Positions 1 through 9,264 of a stretch of 32,768 nt of DNA are shown in pieces. The stretch's first letter is position 1. Each line of letters begins with the position of its first letter. Made by a program: the position numbers and the translations under genes. The DNA comes from Gemmatimonadales bacterium (GTDB lineage: Bacteria; Gemmatimonadota; Gemmatimonadetes; Gemmatimonadales; GWC2-71-9). The DNA lies in the NCBI GenBank assembly GCA_030601605.1, contig JAUVTI010000004.1, forward strand, positions 1 through 32,768, read 5' to 3'. The notes below the pieces were generated by a model. The model was not told the origin of the DNA and ran no database searches. It saw only the letters and a program-made list of their open reading frames with translations.

Positions 1-2355
1 GTACTGCATGGCGGCGTCGTACATGGAGGTCTGCTCGCCCGTCGGGAGATACTCCGTCCAGTTACCCTCCTTGCCCTCCACGAGCTTGTTCTTGATGCGG
101 ATGTTCCCGAACGTGCCGCGCATCATGATCTCGTGGTTGCCGCGGCGGGACCCGAACGTGTTGAACTCCACGGGCTTCACGCCGTGGCCGGTCAGCCACC
201 GCGCGGCCGGACTGTCCTTCGGGATCGCGCCCGCCGGCGAGATGTGATCGGTGGTGACAGAGTCGCCGAGCCACGCCAGCAGGCGGGCGTCCTCGATGTC
301 TCCCCTCGGGGCGGGCCGGGCGCCCATTCCCTCGAAGAACGGCGGGTTGGCGATGTAGGTGGATTCCGGATCCCAGGTGTAACGCCCGGTGCCCTTGGGT
401 ACCGGCAGCGCCTGCCACACCTCGTCGCCGTCGAACACCCCGGCGTACTCGCGCTCGAACATCCCGGGCTCTAGTGAAGCCGTAACGGCGTCCTTCACTT
501 CCTGCGGGCCGGGCCAGATGTCCTCGAGGTAGACGGGCTGACCGTCGGCTCCGGTCCCCAGCGGCTCCGTGGCCAGGTCGATGTCCACGCGGCCCGTGAT
601 GGCGAACGCCACGACCATCATGGGAGAGGCGAGATAGCTCGCCCGGACCAACGGGTGCACTCGCGCCTCGAAGTTGCGGTTGCCCGACAGTACCGACGCG
701 CACACGAGGTCGTGGTCGCTGATGGCCCGCGCGATGGGTTCCGCGAGCGGCCCGCTGTTGCCGATGCAGGTCGTGCAGCCGTACCCCACCAGGTGGAAGC
801 CCAGGGCCTCGAGGTCCCCGAGTACACCGGCCTGCCGCAGGTAGTCTGTGACGACCTTGGAGCCCGGTGCGAGGCTCGTCTTGACCCAGGGCTGCCGCCC
901 GAGTCCCTTCGCCACCGCGTTCCGGGCCACCAGTCCCGCCCCGATCATCACGGAGGGGTTCGACGTGTTGGTGCAGCTCGTGATGGCGGCAATCACGACC
1001 GATCCGTCACGCAGGTCGAACCGGCTGCCCTCGTGCTCGATATCGCAGGCCTCTGCGACGTGGAGCGCAACCGCCTCGGCCGGAGATTGCCCTCCATCAC
1101 CGCTCCAGCGGTCGCCGTCCTTCTCCGGCACCTCGCGCTTGGCGCCTGTTGGGACGAGGTTCGGCAGAACCTGCAGGAAGGACTCCTTGAGATCACGCAG
1201 CGCCACCCGGTCCTGCGGCCGCCGCGGGCCCGCGAGGGAAGGCTCCACCGTCCCCAGGTCGAGCTCCAGTACCGCCGAGTACTCCGGATCGGGAGTGCTC
1301 TCGGTGTGGAACAGCTGCTGCTCCTTGCAGTAGCGCTCCACGCGCTCCACCAATGCCTTGGGCCTGCCTGTGCGCTCGAGGTACACCAGGGTCTCCCGGT
1401 CCACCGGGAAGAACCCGATCGTTGCGCCGTACTCGGGTGACATGTTCGCGAGTGTCGCACGGTCGGCGAGGCCGAGGTTGGGCAGGCCGGGGCCGAAATA
1501 CTCCACGAACCGGCCCACGACGCCGAACTTGCGGAGCATCTGCGTGGCCGTGAGCACGAGGTCCGTCGCGGTGGCACCCTCCGGCAGCTGGCCGGTGAGC
1601 TTCATCCCCACCACCTCGGGCAGCTGCATGAAGTAAGGCTGCCCCAGCAACCCGGCCCCGGCCTCGATGCCGCCAACGCCCCAGCCGACGACGCCGAGTC
1701 CGTTGATCATCGTCGTATGCGAATCGGTTCCCACCAGCGTATCCGGGAACGCTACCAGTTCGCCGTCCTGTGGCACGGCGCGCACCACGCTGGCCAGGTA
1801 CTCGAGGTTCACCTGGTGCACGATGCCGGTGCCCGGCGGCACGACGCGGAAGTTGCGGAACGCCTGCTGCGCCCACTTGAGCAGGCGGTAGCGCTCGCTG
1901 TTCCGCTCCATCTCGCGCGCGACGTTCAGTTGGAATGCAGTGGGCGAGCCGAAGAAATCCACCTGCACCGAGTGGTCGATCACCAGATCGGTCTGCACGA
2001 GCGGGTTGATCTGGTCCGCGTCGCCTCCCAGGGCGACGATTGCGTCGCGCATCGCCGCGAGATCCACCACGGCCGGCACTCCGGTGAAATCCTGCAGCAC
2101 CACACGGCCCGGCATGAACGGCACCTCGAGGCTGCGATCGGGCTCGGGCCGCCAGTTCGCGACCGCGGCGACGTGGTCTTCCGTCACGATCCCGTTGCCG
2201 GCGTGGCGCAGCACGTTCTCCAGCAGGATCCGAATCGAGAACGGGAGCCTGTCCAGGTCCGCCAGGCCCGCACGGGCCAGCGCGTCCAGCCGGTACAGTG
2301 CGACCTTCCCCTCGGAAAGCGTGAGAACGGATCGGGAGTCGAAGGGATTTGCCAT
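1..2355 (-). CDS. acnA: Aconitate hydratase (AcnA/IRP1-type), C-terminus cut by window edge
   Basis: Aconitase isomerises citrate to isocitrate in the TCA cycle, in the cytoplasm, using a [4Fe-4S] cluster. I read this frame on the minus strand from the ATG at 2355 to position 1 without a stop: 785 codons of an expected roughly 890-910, so only the end of the C-terminal swivel domain is missing. Seen motifs are GTDSHTTMINGLG, ITSCTNTSNPSVM (cluster Cys461), GYGCTTCIGNSGPL (Cys527 and Cys530) and the swivel-domain motif DSVTTDHISPAG. The 66- and 3-residue spacing of the three cysteines matches the AcnA/IRP1 family. The N-terminus MANPFDSRSVL fits the family. No strong Shine-Dalgarno sequence precedes the ATG. 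It appears to be a single gene, separated from the next minus-strand gene by about 145 nt holding a hairpin. IRP-like RNA binding cannot be judged from sequence. Confidence 0.96.
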   Translation of the reverse strand, partial: MANPFDSRSVLTLSEGKVALYRLDALARAGLADLDRLPFSIRILLENVLRHAGNGIVTEDHVAAVANWRPEPDRSLEVPFMPGRVVLQDFTGVPAVVDLAAMRDAIVALGGDADQINPLVQTDLVIDHSVQVDFFGSPTAFQLNVAREMERNSERYRLLKWAQQAFRNFRVVPPGTGIVHQVNLEYLASVVRAVPQDGELVAFPDTLVGTDSHTTMINGLGVVGWGVGGIEAGAGLLGQPYFMQLPEVVGMKLTGQLPEGATATDLVLTATQMLRKFGVVGRFVEYFGPGLPNLGLADRATLANMSPEYGATIGFFPVDRETLVYLERTGRPKALVERVERYCKEQQLFHTESTPDPEYSAVLELDLGTVEPSLAGPRRPQDRVALRDLKESFLQVLPNLVPTGAKREVPEKDGDRWSGDGGQSPAEAVALHVAEACDIEHEGSRFDLRDGSVVIAAITSCTNTSNPSVMIGAGLVARNAVAKGLGRQPWVKTSLAPGSKVVTDYLRQAGVLGDLEALGFHLVGYGCTTCIGNSGPLAEPIARAISDHDLVCASVLSGNRNFEARVHPLVRASYLASPMMVVAFAITGRVDIDLATEPLGTGADGQPVYLEDIWPGPQEVKDAVTASLEPGMFEREYAGVFDGDEVWQALPVPKGTGRYTWDPESTYIANPPFFEGMGARPAPRGDIEDARLLAWLGDSVTTDHISPAGAIPKDSPAARWLTGHGVKPVEFNTFGSRRGNHEIMMRGTFGNIRIKNKLVEGKEGNWTEYLPTGEQTSMYDAAMQY

Positions 2356-2446
2356 AATCGGAATCAGGTTTGGGTTAGCGCGTTCGGTGGCAGTTGAAGA
2401 ATAACACCAGGGCGTCTGGGGCGAGGCCGGTCGAGGCGAGAAAGAG

Positions 2447-2482
2447 GCGGCCTCCTTCTCGGAAAACCGATCTGGAGGCCGC
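2447..2482 (-). terminator. Hairpin downstream of the small membrane protein gene
   Basis: A perfect 9-bp inverted repeat (GCGGCCTCC at 2447-2455, GGAGGCCGC at 2474-2482) encloses an 18-nt loop in which TCGG and CCGA can form a second short stem around AAAA. It lies 18 nt past the stop of the minus-strand gene ending at 2501. On the minus strand it is followed by CTCTTTCTC, a weak T-rich tail. It probably ends that transcript before acnA, with only moderate termination strength. Confidence 0.55.
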
Positions 2483-2500
2483 GGATTGGGGAGGGTGAGT

Positions 2501-2821
2501 TTACCGTGAATCGGGCCGCTCGGGTGCGCCTCCCGGGTTTCGGTAGGGGCCGGCTCCGAGCGGCGCTGCGCGGTCCACGGGGACGTTCGTTGGGGCGGCG
2601 GCGCCCACCATTCGCCACAGCGGGCAGTCCTCGCGTCGCATGCCGGCGCGTATCAGCGGACAGCTGCTGTCGGGGAGGCGGCAGTGCTCCAGGCAGAATT
2701 GCTGAGCCGCGCCTGCCAACTGTGCCGTGGTGCCCCGCGCCACACGCGTGCCCGCCCAGAAGGACACCAGGGCTATCGCGGCGGCTGCGGCGATCAGCGA
2801 GGCTACGGTGAGCAACTGCAT
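2501..2821 (-). CDS. Small single-pass membrane protein with four cysteines, unknown function
   Basis: I do not recognise a family. The ATG at 2821 is preferred because GGAGG sits seven nt upstream on the minus strand; the longer open frame starting at 2926 has no such support. The product is 106 aa. Residues 2-24 are a hydrophobic helix (LLTVASLIAAAAAIALVSFW), followed by Arg26 and Arg29, suggesting an N-out, C-in orientation. A short cytoplasmic segment then carries Cys43, Cys47, Cys54 and Cys66 (CX3C-X6-C-X11-C). The last 30 residues are Pro/Gly/Arg rich and probably disordered. It is divergent from the transketolase operon, across a 126-nt gap. The cysteine set could bind a metal or cluster, or be redox active; this is inference only. 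Confidence 0.6.
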   Translation of the reverse strand: MQLLTVASLIAAAAAIALVSFWAGTRVARGTTAQLAGAAQQFCLEHCRLPDSSCPLIRAGMRREDCPLWRMVGAAAPTNVPVDRAAPLGAGPYRNPGGAPERPDSR

Positions 2822-2947
2822 CGGCCCTCCAGGACAAACCCTTTGGGCAGAGTGGGCCTGCCTGGCTGAAGAGACGGTGAAGGAAGCGTGAACCCGGCAA
2901 CGCGTGTATCTTCTTGCCCAACGCACGCATCAGACGGAGATCCCGCC

Positions 2948-4975
2948 ATGCCCGAGGCCGTTGTGGCGCGTTCCGCCGCCCTCGACCAACTCTGCATCAA
3001 CTCGATACGCGCGCTCACGATGGACGCGGTCCAGCAGGCCAATTCCGGCCACCCCGGGGCGCCGATGGGCTTGGCGCCGCTGTGCTACGTGCTGTGGACG
3101 AAACACCTGCGTCACAACCCGGCGAACCCCGCCTGGCAGGACCGCGATAGATTCGTGCTCTCCTGCGGGCATGCGTCGATGCTGCTCTACAGCCTGCTCC
3201 ACCTGACCGGTTATGACCTCTCGCTCGACGAGATCAGGAACTTCCGGCAGTTGGGCAGCAAGACTCCGGGCCACCCTGAGTACCGCCACACCCCGGGGGT
3301 GGAGACGACCACCGGGCCGCTGGGCCAGGGTGTCGCCAACGCAGTTGGAATGGCGCTCGCCGAGGCCCACCTGGCTCCGCAGTTCAACAGGCCGGAGCAC
3401 GAGATCATCGACCATCGCGTGTACTTCGTCGCCAGCGACGGCGACCTCATGGAGGGGGTTTCGCACGAGGTCGCATCCCTGGCCGGACACCTCGGGCTGG
3501 CCAAGTTGATCGGCTATTACGACGACAACCGCATCACCATCGATGGGGCCACCGACCTCACGTACAGCGACGACGTGGCGCAGCGGTTCGAGGCGTACGG
3601 GTGGCACGTGCTGCGTGTGGACGACGGGAACGATCTCGCTGCCCTGGACTGGGCCACGATCGAGGCGAAGCAGGAGACGAAGCGTCCGTCGCTGATCATC
3701 GTGCGCACCCACATCGCGTACGGGAGTCCCAACAAGCAGGACACCGCCGCGTCCCACGGTGCGCCCTTGGGCGAAGACGAAGTGAAGCTCACCAAACAGA
3801 ACCTCGGATGGCCGAGCGCGGAGCCATTTGTCATCCCGGAAGAGGCGCTGGCCGAGTGGCGGCGCTGCAGCACAGCGGGCGCGGAGTTGGAGGTCAAGTG
3901 GAATCAGGCCTTCAAGCGCTATGCGGCCGCGCACGCGAAGCTCGCCGCCGAGTTGGAGCGGCGGTGGGCGGGCAGGCTTCCGAGTGGTTGGGAGGCGGCG
4001 CTCCCCAGCTTCACTCCGGCCGATGACGCACTCGCGACGCGCGCAGCGTCGGGCATGGTGCTGAATGCGGTGGCGCCCGAGCTGCCGGAGCTGATCGGCG
4101 GCTCCGCGGATCTGGGCCCCTCCAACAACACGATCATCAAGGGCGCTCCAAACCTGGGGCCCGGCTCACTGGACGGCCGCAATATGTACTTCGGCGTGCG
4201 GGAGCACGGGATGGGCGCCGTCATGAACGGGATGGCGCTGCACGGTGGTTTCATACCGTTCGGCGGCACCTTCCTCGTGTTCTCCGACTACATGCGGCCG
4301 CCCATCCGCCTTGCGGCGATGATGGGGCTCAAGGTCGTATACGTGTACACGCACGACTCGATCGGGCTCGGCGAGGACGGTCCCACCCACCAGCCGGTCG
4401 AGATGCTGGCGACGCTGCGCACTGTTCCCAACCTGACAGTCATCCGGCCGGCGGATGCCGCCGAGACGGTGGGAGCGTGGCGGGTCGCGCTGGAGCAGAC
4501 CGGGACGCCCACCGCCCTGGTGCTCACGCGCCAGAAGGTGTCGAACCTCCATCGCAGTGGGCTCGATGCCACCGAGGGAGTGCGGCGCGGGGCGTACGTG
4601 CTCTCTGAAGCGGCGGACGGGAAGCCCCGTCTCATCCTGCTTGCCAGCGGGTCCGAGGTCGAGCTCGCACTCGGCGTGCGAGAGAAGCTCGAAGCGGAGG
4701 GGGTAGCCAGCCGCGTCGTGAGCGTGCCCAGCCTGGAGCTGTTCGCCGCGCAGCCAGCCTCCTACCGAGACGAGGTGCTCCCGCCGGGAGTGAAGGCGAG
4801 GCTGGCCATCGAGGCTGCGCATCCCATATCCTGGTATCGCTGGGTCGGGGACGGTGGAGACGTTCTCGGTATCGGCCGCTTCGGAGCATCCGCGCCCTAC
4901 AAGGAACTGTTCGAGGTCTACGGCTTTACCGTGGACTGGGCATTGGAGCGCGCCCGCGCGCTGCTCGACCGGTGA
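2948..4975 (+). CDS. tkt: Transketolase
   Basis: Transketolase moves two-carbon ketol units between pentose, triose, tetrose and hexose phosphates using thiamine diphosphate. The product is 675 aa, full length for the family. The ATG at 2948 is chosen over an upstream in-frame ATG at 2888 because it has GGAG eight nt before it and gives the usual N-terminus. Seen: [10 protein letters not shown] (about residues 32-41), the ThDP motif SDGDLMEG followed by GYYDDN (163-194), the pyrimidine-domain [11 protein letters not shown] and the [11 protein letters not shown] motif. It is the first gene of a plus-strand operon, and its TGA overlaps the next gene's GTG by 4 nt. With the two downstream genes it covers the non-oxidative pentose phosphate pathway and its link to glycolysis. 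No transaldolase is in the window. Confidence 0.97.
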   Translation: MPEAVVARSAALDQLCINSIRALTMDAVQQANSGHPGAPMGLAPLCYVLWTKHLRHNPANPAWQDRDRFVLSCGHASMLLYSLLHLTGYDLSLDEIRNFRQLGSKTPGHPEYRHTPGVETTTGPLGQGVANAVGMALAEAHLAPQFNRPEHEIIDHRVYFVASDGDLMEGVSHEVASLAGHLGLAKLIGYYDDNRITIDGATDLTYSDDVAQRFEAYGWHVLRVDDGNDLAALDWATIEAKQETKRPSLIIVRTHIAYGSPNKQDTAASHGAPLGEDEVKLTKQNLGWPSAEPFVIPEEALAEWRRCSTAGAELEVKWNQAFKRYAAAHAKLAAELERRWAGRLPSGWEAALPSFTPADDALATRAASGMVLNAVAPELPELIGGSADLGPSNNTIIKGAPNLGPGSLDGRNMYFGVREHGMGAVMNGMALHGGFIPFGGTFLVFSDYMRPPIRLAAMMGLKVVYVYTHDSIGLGEDGPTHQPVEMLATLRTVPNLTVIRPADAAETVGAWRVALEQTGTPTALVLTRQKVSNLHRSGLDATEGVRRGAYVLSEAADGKPRLILLASGSEVELALGVREKLEAEGVASRVVSVPSLELFAAQPASYRDEVLPPGVKARLAIEAAHPISWYRWVGDGGDVLGIGRFGASAPYKELFEVYGFTVDWALERARALLDR

Positions 4976-6543
4976 CCATGATTCAGGACCTGCGCGCTGC
5001 CGTCGTGCGCCGTTTGGAGACGATTCGCGGGGCCAGCGTCGTACCGCGCATCTGGGCCAAGGACCCGACCGTCTGGTCCGACGACCCCGAGACTCCCGAG
5101 ATCACGAACAGACTGGGCTGGCTGAAAGTGGGTGGAGAGATGTCGCGCGTGGTGGGCGACCTCGAGGCGTTTGCGAACGAGATACGCCGCGACTTCGACC
5201 GGGTGGTCCTGCTGGGCATGGGCGGTTCGAGCCTCGCCCCCGAGGTTTTCCTGCGCAGCTTCGGCCGGCGGGCCGGCTACCCGAGCTTCCACATGCTCGA
5301 CAGCACCGATCCTCGTGCGATCGCCGCCGTGGAGAATGGCGGGCACCTGGATCGCACGATGTTCATCGTGGCCAGCAAATCGGGAACGACGCTCGAGACG
5401 CTGAGCTTCTATCGCTACTTCTGGAAACAGACCGCCGGATGCGGCTCCCAGTTCGTCGCGATCACGGACGCCGGCACCCCGCTGGAGCGGCTCGCGCAGG
5501 AGCAGGGTTTCCGCCGGATATTCCTGAACCCCGACGACATCGGCGGCCGCTATTCGGCGCTGTCGCTCTTCGGTTTGGTGCCGGCAGCGCTGATGGGAGT
5601 TCCGCTGGAGGTGCTGCTCGGGCGGGCCGAGGCGATGGCGGCCAAGTGCGGCGCGGACGTTCCGCCCGCCCGCAACCCGGGCGCCTGGCTGGGGACCGTC
5701 ATGGCCGAAGCCGCTCTCTCCGGCCGCGACAAGCTGACGTTCGTGCTCTCTCCCGGGATCGCCCCATTCGGGATGTGGGCCGAGCAGCTCGTTGCCGAGA
5801 GCACCGGGAAGGATGGCAAGGGAATCCTTCCCGTGGTCGACCACGTCATGCGGCGGGCGACGGCCTACCCGGCAGACCGGCTCTTCGTCGTGATGGAACT
5901 GCGTGGCGAGGAGGATCCGCGGCGCGAGACCTGGATGGGCCGCCTCGTGAGTGCGGGGCACCCCGTCGTGCGGATCACCCTCGAGGACCAGTACGATCTG
6001 GCGGCCGAGTTTTTCGGCTGGGAGTGCGCGACTGCGGTGGCCGGCGCGGTGCTCGGGGTCAACCCGTTCGATCAGCCGAACGTGGCGGAGAGCAAGCGCA
6101 ACACTCAGCGCATGCTGGCCGACCGGACAGAGCCGGCGGTGTTGCCGCAGCCCAGGCGCCACGACGTTCTCTCGTTCTTCGAGGGCACCCGGGAAGGCGA
6201 CTACGTAGCGGTGCTCGCCTATCTCCCACCGACGACGGAGAACGACGAGCGGCTGAGGACGCTGAGAGTGTGGCTCGGGGACCGGCTCGAGGCCGCGGTC
6301 ACGTCCGGCTACGGACCGCGGTACCTGCACTCCACGGGGCAGTATCACAAGGGTGGCCCGCCCAAGGGGCACTTCATTCAGCTGTACGAGCCGAGCGCGA
6401 CCGATGTTCGCGTGCCGGGCGAGGTCTACACGTTCGGGGAGCTCATCGCGGCGCAGGCGGCAGGCGACCTCCAGGCTTTGACGTCGCGCGGTCGGCCGCT
6501 GATTCGGGTGAGCGACCTCGAGCAGCTCCTGGAGAACGCGTGA
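4972..6543 (+). CDS. pgi: Glucose-6-phosphate isomerase of the transaldolase-fusion type, standing alone
   Basis: This enzyme interconverts glucose 6-phosphate and fructose 6-phosphate. The start is either GTG 4972, in a GTGA overlap with tkt, or ATG 4978 two codons later. The product is 523 aa. Two SIS-type sugar-phosphate domains are visible: [12 protein letters not shown] with LDSTDP, then [10 protein letters not shown], and in the second half GKDGKGILP and [17 protein letters not shown]. In my recollection this sequence style belongs to the isomerase half of bifunctional transaldolase/Pgi proteins rather than to the classic E. coli Pgi. Here no transaldolase domain precedes it; transketolase does. 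Translation is probably coupled to tkt, and the TGA overlaps the rpiA GTG. The sugar isomerase role is well supported; exact substrate preference is inferred. Confidence 0.9.
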   Translation: MTMIQDLRAAVVRRLETIRGASVVPRIWAKDPTVWSDDPETPEITNRLGWLKVGGEMSRVVGDLEAFANEIRRDFDRVVLLGMGGSSLAPEVFLRSFGRRAGYPSFHMLDSTDPRAIAAVENGGHLDRTMFIVASKSGTTLETLSFYRYFWKQTAGCGSQFVAITDAGTPLERLAQEQGFRRIFLNPDDIGGRYSALSLFGLVPAALMGVPLEVLLGRAEAMAAKCGADVPPARNPGAWLGTVMAEAALSGRDKLTFVLSPGIAPFGMWAEQLVAESTGKDGKGILPVVDHVMRRATAYPADRLFVVMELRGEEDPRRETWMGRLVSAGHPVVRITLEDQYDLAAEFFGWECATAVAGAVLGVNPFDQPNVAESKRNTQRMLADRTEPAVLPQPRRHDVLSFFEGTREGDYVAVLAYLPPTTENDERLRTLRVWLGDRLEAAVTSGYGPRYLHSTGQYHKGGPPKGHFIQLYEPSATDVRVPGEVYTFGELIAAQAAGDLQALTSRGRPLIRVSDLEQLLENA

Positions 6544-7211
6544 GCACCGACCTCAAGCGCATCGCCGCCGAGAAGGCGGTCGCCCGCGTCGAGTCGGGCA
6601 TGGTGCTCGGTCTCGGGACCGGCTCTACGGCCGCGCTGGCCGTCGAGGCGATCGGGCGGCGTCTCGTCGCCGGTGAGTTGAGCGGCATCGTTGGAATTCC
6701 GACGTCTACGCGCACGCGCGACCAGGCGGAGTCGCTCGGTATTCCGCTCACGACGCTGGAGGATCACCCGGTGGTGGACGTGACCATCGACGGGGCGGAT
6801 CAGGTGGATCCCGAAGGCAACCTCGTCAAGGGGGGCGGTGGAGCGCTGCTGTGGGAGAAGATCGTGGCCGCAGCCACCAGTCTCTACGTCATCGTCGTGG
6901 ACGAGTCGAAACTGGTGCAGCGCCTCGGCAAGGGCTTCCCGGTGCCGGTCGAGGTGATGCCGTTCGGCTGGAAGACGCACCTGCCCGCAATGAGGGAGCT
7001 GGGTGGAGAGCCCGAGCTGCGCTCGACGGATGCCGGCGACCCCTACGTCACGGACGGCGGTCACTACATCATCGACGTGACGTTCCCCGAAGGGCTTGGC
7101 GATCCCGAGCACGCCGATCATGTCTTGCTCCATCGCCCGGGCGTGGTGGAGACCGGTCTCTTCCTCGGCATGGCGCCCGAGGTGATAGTGGGGCGCCCCG
7201 CCGCGACGTGA
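6540..7211 (+). CDS. rpiA: Ribose-5-phosphate isomerase A
   Basis: RpiA interconverts ribose 5-phosphate and ribulose 5-phosphate. The product is 223 aa, normal for the family. The GTG at 6540 overlaps the pgi stop (GTGA) and has GGAG five nt upstream inside pgi. Seen: the phosphate loop GLGTGST (24-30), IDGADQVD (83-90) and KGGGGALLWEK (97-107). Asp84, Asp87, Lys97 and Glu106 correspond to Asp81, Asp84, Lys94 and Glu103 of the E. coli enzyme with a constant shift of three. It lies between pgi and a SURF1-like gene, and its stop again overlaps the next GTG by 4 nt. Confidence 0.96.
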   Translation: MSTDLKRIAAEKAVARVESGMVLGLGTGSTAALAVEAIGRRLVAGELSGIVGIPTSTRTRDQAESLGIPLTTLEDHPVVDVTIDGADQVDPEGNLVKGGGGALLWEKIVAAATSLYVIVVDESKLVQRLGKGFPVPVEVMPFGWKTHLPAMRELGGEPELRSTDAGDPYVTDGGHYIIDVTFPEGLGDPEHADHVLLHRPGVVETGLFLGMAPEVIVGRPAAT

Positions 7212-7900
7212 AGCGCTACGCTCCATTAGTGGTCGGGTTGCTGGCCGCGACCCTGTTCGTGCGGCTCGGCGTGTGGCAGCTCGAGCGCCGTAGCGAGAGG
7301 CGGGCGTTCAACGCCGAGCTCCGGGTGCGCAGTGAGGAGCCACCGCTCGACGCGTCACAGATTCCGCATACGAACGAAGCCTCCGATTCACTCCGATTTC
7401 GACGTGCCGCCGCGAGCGGCACGTTTGATTTTGGGAGGCAATTGGTCGTGATGGCGCGCAGCCATCGGGGGAACCCGGGAGTGTACGTGGTTACGCCGCT
7501 CGTTCTGGCCGACTCGACCGCCGTGTTGGTAGAGCGTGGATGGGTTTTCTCGCCCGACGCGAGGACCGTCGAGTTGACTTCCGTGTCCGAGCCCGGCAGC
7601 GCGGACGTGCGCGGCGTGCTGGTCGGGGTCACATCTCTGCCGGCGGTGACCGTGGCGGACTCGACGTGGCCGCGTCACGTGCGGCGCGTCGATCCGGAAA
7701 CGCTCGCGCCGGATTTCCCGTACGCTCTTCGTAGCCTCGTGCTGCGCCGCACCGAACTGCCCGAGCATGCGCCGACGGCGCTTCAAGCGGTTCAGCTGCC
7801 CAAGCTCACCGAGGGCCCCCACCTGTCGTATGCCATCCAGTGGTTCGCTTTCGCATTGATCGCATTGGTGGGGTCTTTCTTGCTGTACCGCCGCTATTGA
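7208..7900 (+). CDS. SURF1-family cytochrome oxidase assembly protein
   Basis: SURF1 proteins help insert haem a into subunit I of the haem-copper oxidase at the cytoplasmic membrane. The product is 230 aa, a typical size. It starts at GTG 7208, overlapping the rpiA stop (GTGA). Architecture: an N-terminal membrane helix (residues 4-20) leading into GVWQLERR, a periplasmic domain with GNPGVYVVTPL and VERGWVFSP, then the signature GPHLSYAIQWFAFA and a C-terminal helix ending in RRY. These match the SURF1 family in order and spacing. No oxidase subunit genes are in the window; the gene is instead the fourth cistron of a pentose phosphate operon. The following aminotransferase begins 68 nt later and may have its own promoter. 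Confidence 0.88.
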   Translation: MKRYAPLVVGLLAATLFVRLGVWQLERRSERRAFNAELRVRSEEPPLDASQIPHTNEASDSLRFRRAAASGTFDFGRQLVVMARSHRGNPGVYVVTPLVLADSTAVLVERGWVFSPDARTVELTSVSEPGSADVRGVLVGVTSLPAVTVADSTWPRHVRRVDPETLAPDFPYALRSLVLRRTELPEHAPTALQAVQLPKLTEGPHLSYAIQWFAFALIALVGSFLLYRRY

Positions 7901-7925
7901 CATCACCCGACCGCGGCAACAGACT
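7897..7925 (+). promoter_or_regulatory. Candidate sigma-70 promoter for the class V aminotransferase
   Basis: A perfect TTGACA (7897-7902), overlapping the surf1 stop codon, is followed after 17 nt by CAGACT (7920-7925), a weak match to TATAAT that differs by one base from the TAGACT of the tetR promoter in this window. The GTG start lies 44 nt downstream of the -10. The -10 is the weak part of the call. Confidence 0.4.
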
Positions 7926-7968
7926 CGCGCTAACCTACCGTACGCACACGCCTACCCAGGAGCTCACC

Positions 7969-9264
7969 GTGCTCACGCGTCGCGACTTCTTGCACTCCAT
8001 GTTCGGCACGGCTGCGATCGCGCTTCCCGCGCTCAGGAACGACGGGCTGGAGCGCATCTACTCCACGTCGGCCCGCGCAGGGAACCGCAGCCCTGAGGCG
8101 CTCGCCGAGGACGAGGATTTCTGGTTCGGGATCCAGCAGGCGTTCACCGTCGACCGCTCGCTGGTGAACCTCAACAACGGCGGCGTCTGCCCCAGTCCCA
8201 AGGTCGTTCAGGACGCTATGCGCCGCTATCTGGAGATATCCAACCAGGCGCCCGTCTACTATATGTGGCGCGTCCTGGAGCCCCAGGTCGAAGCGGTGCG
8301 CATCAGGTTGGCGCGCACGTTCGGCTGCGATCCAGCGGAGATGGCCATCACGCGCAACGCCAGCGAGGCGCTCGAGATCGCACAGCTCGGAGTGAACCTG
8401 GAGCCCGGCGACGAGGTCCTGACCACCGACCAGGACTACCCACGGATGAACACTACGTGGGACCAGCGTCACAGGCGCGAGGGCATCGTCCTCAAGATGG
8501 TCTCATTCCCCACGCCGCCGCCCAGCATGCAGTACCTCGTGGACATGTTCGAGCAGGCGATCACGCCGCGCACCAAGGTGATCCACTTCTGCCACATCAC
8601 GAACATCGCCGGGCAGATCTTCCCGGCGCAGGAAATCTGTCGCATGGCGCGGGAGCGGGGCATCATCACGATCGTGGACGGCGCCCACGCCTTCGCGCAG
8701 TTCCCGTTCGACGGCGGTGCGATCGGCTGCGACTACTACGGGTGCTCGCTGCACAAGTGGCTGTTGGCCCCGATCGGAACGGGCTTTCTCTACGTCCGCA
8801 AGGATCGGATCGAGCAAACCTGGCCTTTGATGGCGGCGCCGGAGAGGATGGACGACGACATCCACAAGTTCGAGGAGATCGGTACGCATCCGGCGGCCAA
8901 CCACAACGCCATCGCCGAGGCGCTGACGTTCCACGAGGGGATCGGACCGGAGCGGAAGGCGGCGCGGCTGCGCTACCTGCGCGATCGGTGGATGAGGCGG
9001 CTGGAGGGCCAGCCCGGTGTGGTGCTGAACACCAGCTTCGACCCCCAGATGTCGTGCGGCCTCGCCAACGTGGGGATCGAGGGAGTGGAGCCGGGCGCGC
9101 TGACCCAGCACCTGTGGAAGACACAGCGCATCATCGTGACGCCGATAGGGCACCCTGCGTGCAGGGGCATTCGTGTGACGCCCAACGTGTACACCACGCT
9201 GGACGAGGTGGATCGGTTTGCGGAAGCCATGGAGATCGTGATCGAGAAGGGGCTGCCCGACTAA
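7969..9264 (+). CDS. Tat-exported class V aminotransferase (isopenicillin N epimerase-like)
   Basis: A fold-type I PLP enzyme of the class V aminotransferase / isopenicillin-N epimerase-like group; its substrate is unknown. GTG 7969 is chosen because AGGAG lies six nt upstream and it opens a Tat-like signal, LTRRDFLHSMFGTAAIALPAL. The product is 431 aa. Seen: LNNGGVCPSP (substrate loop), TRNASEALEI (phosphate contact), IVDGAHAFAQFPFD (PLP-pyridine Asp) and GCSLHKWLLAPIGTG with the Schiff-base Lys263. Together these suggest an active enzyme that folds with its cofactor before export. It follows surf1 by 68 nt on the same strand and converges on the thioredoxin gene, whose stop overlaps its own. 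Members can be epimerases, desulfurases or kynureninase-like lyases; no Cys-desulfurase signature is evident. Confidence 0.88.
   Translation: MLTRRDFLHSMFGTAAIALPALRNDGLERIYSTSARAGNRSPEALAEDEDFWFGIQQAFTVDRSLVNLNNGGVCPSPKVVQDAMRRYLEISNQAPVYYMWRVLEPQVEAVRIRLARTFGCDPAEMAITRNASEALEIAQLGVNLEPGDEVLTTDQDYPRMNTTWDQRHRREGIVLKMVSFPTPPPSMQYLVDMFEQAITPRTKVIHFCHITNIAGQIFPAQEICRMARERGIITIVDGAHAFAQFPFDGGAIGCDYYGCSLHKWLLAPIGTGFLYVRKDRIEQTWPLMAAPERMDDDIHKFEEIGTHPAANHNAIAEALTFHEGIGPERKAARLRYLRDRWMRRLEGQPGVVLNTSFDPQMSCGLANVGIEGVEPGALTQHLWKTQRIIVTPIGHPACRGIRVTPNVYTTLDEVDRFAEAMEIVIEKGLPD

Noticed and set aside
4918-6372. A 484-codon minus-strand open frame opposite pgi
   Set aside because: A composition artefact; the plus strand encodes a clear isomerase linked by overlaps to its neighbours.
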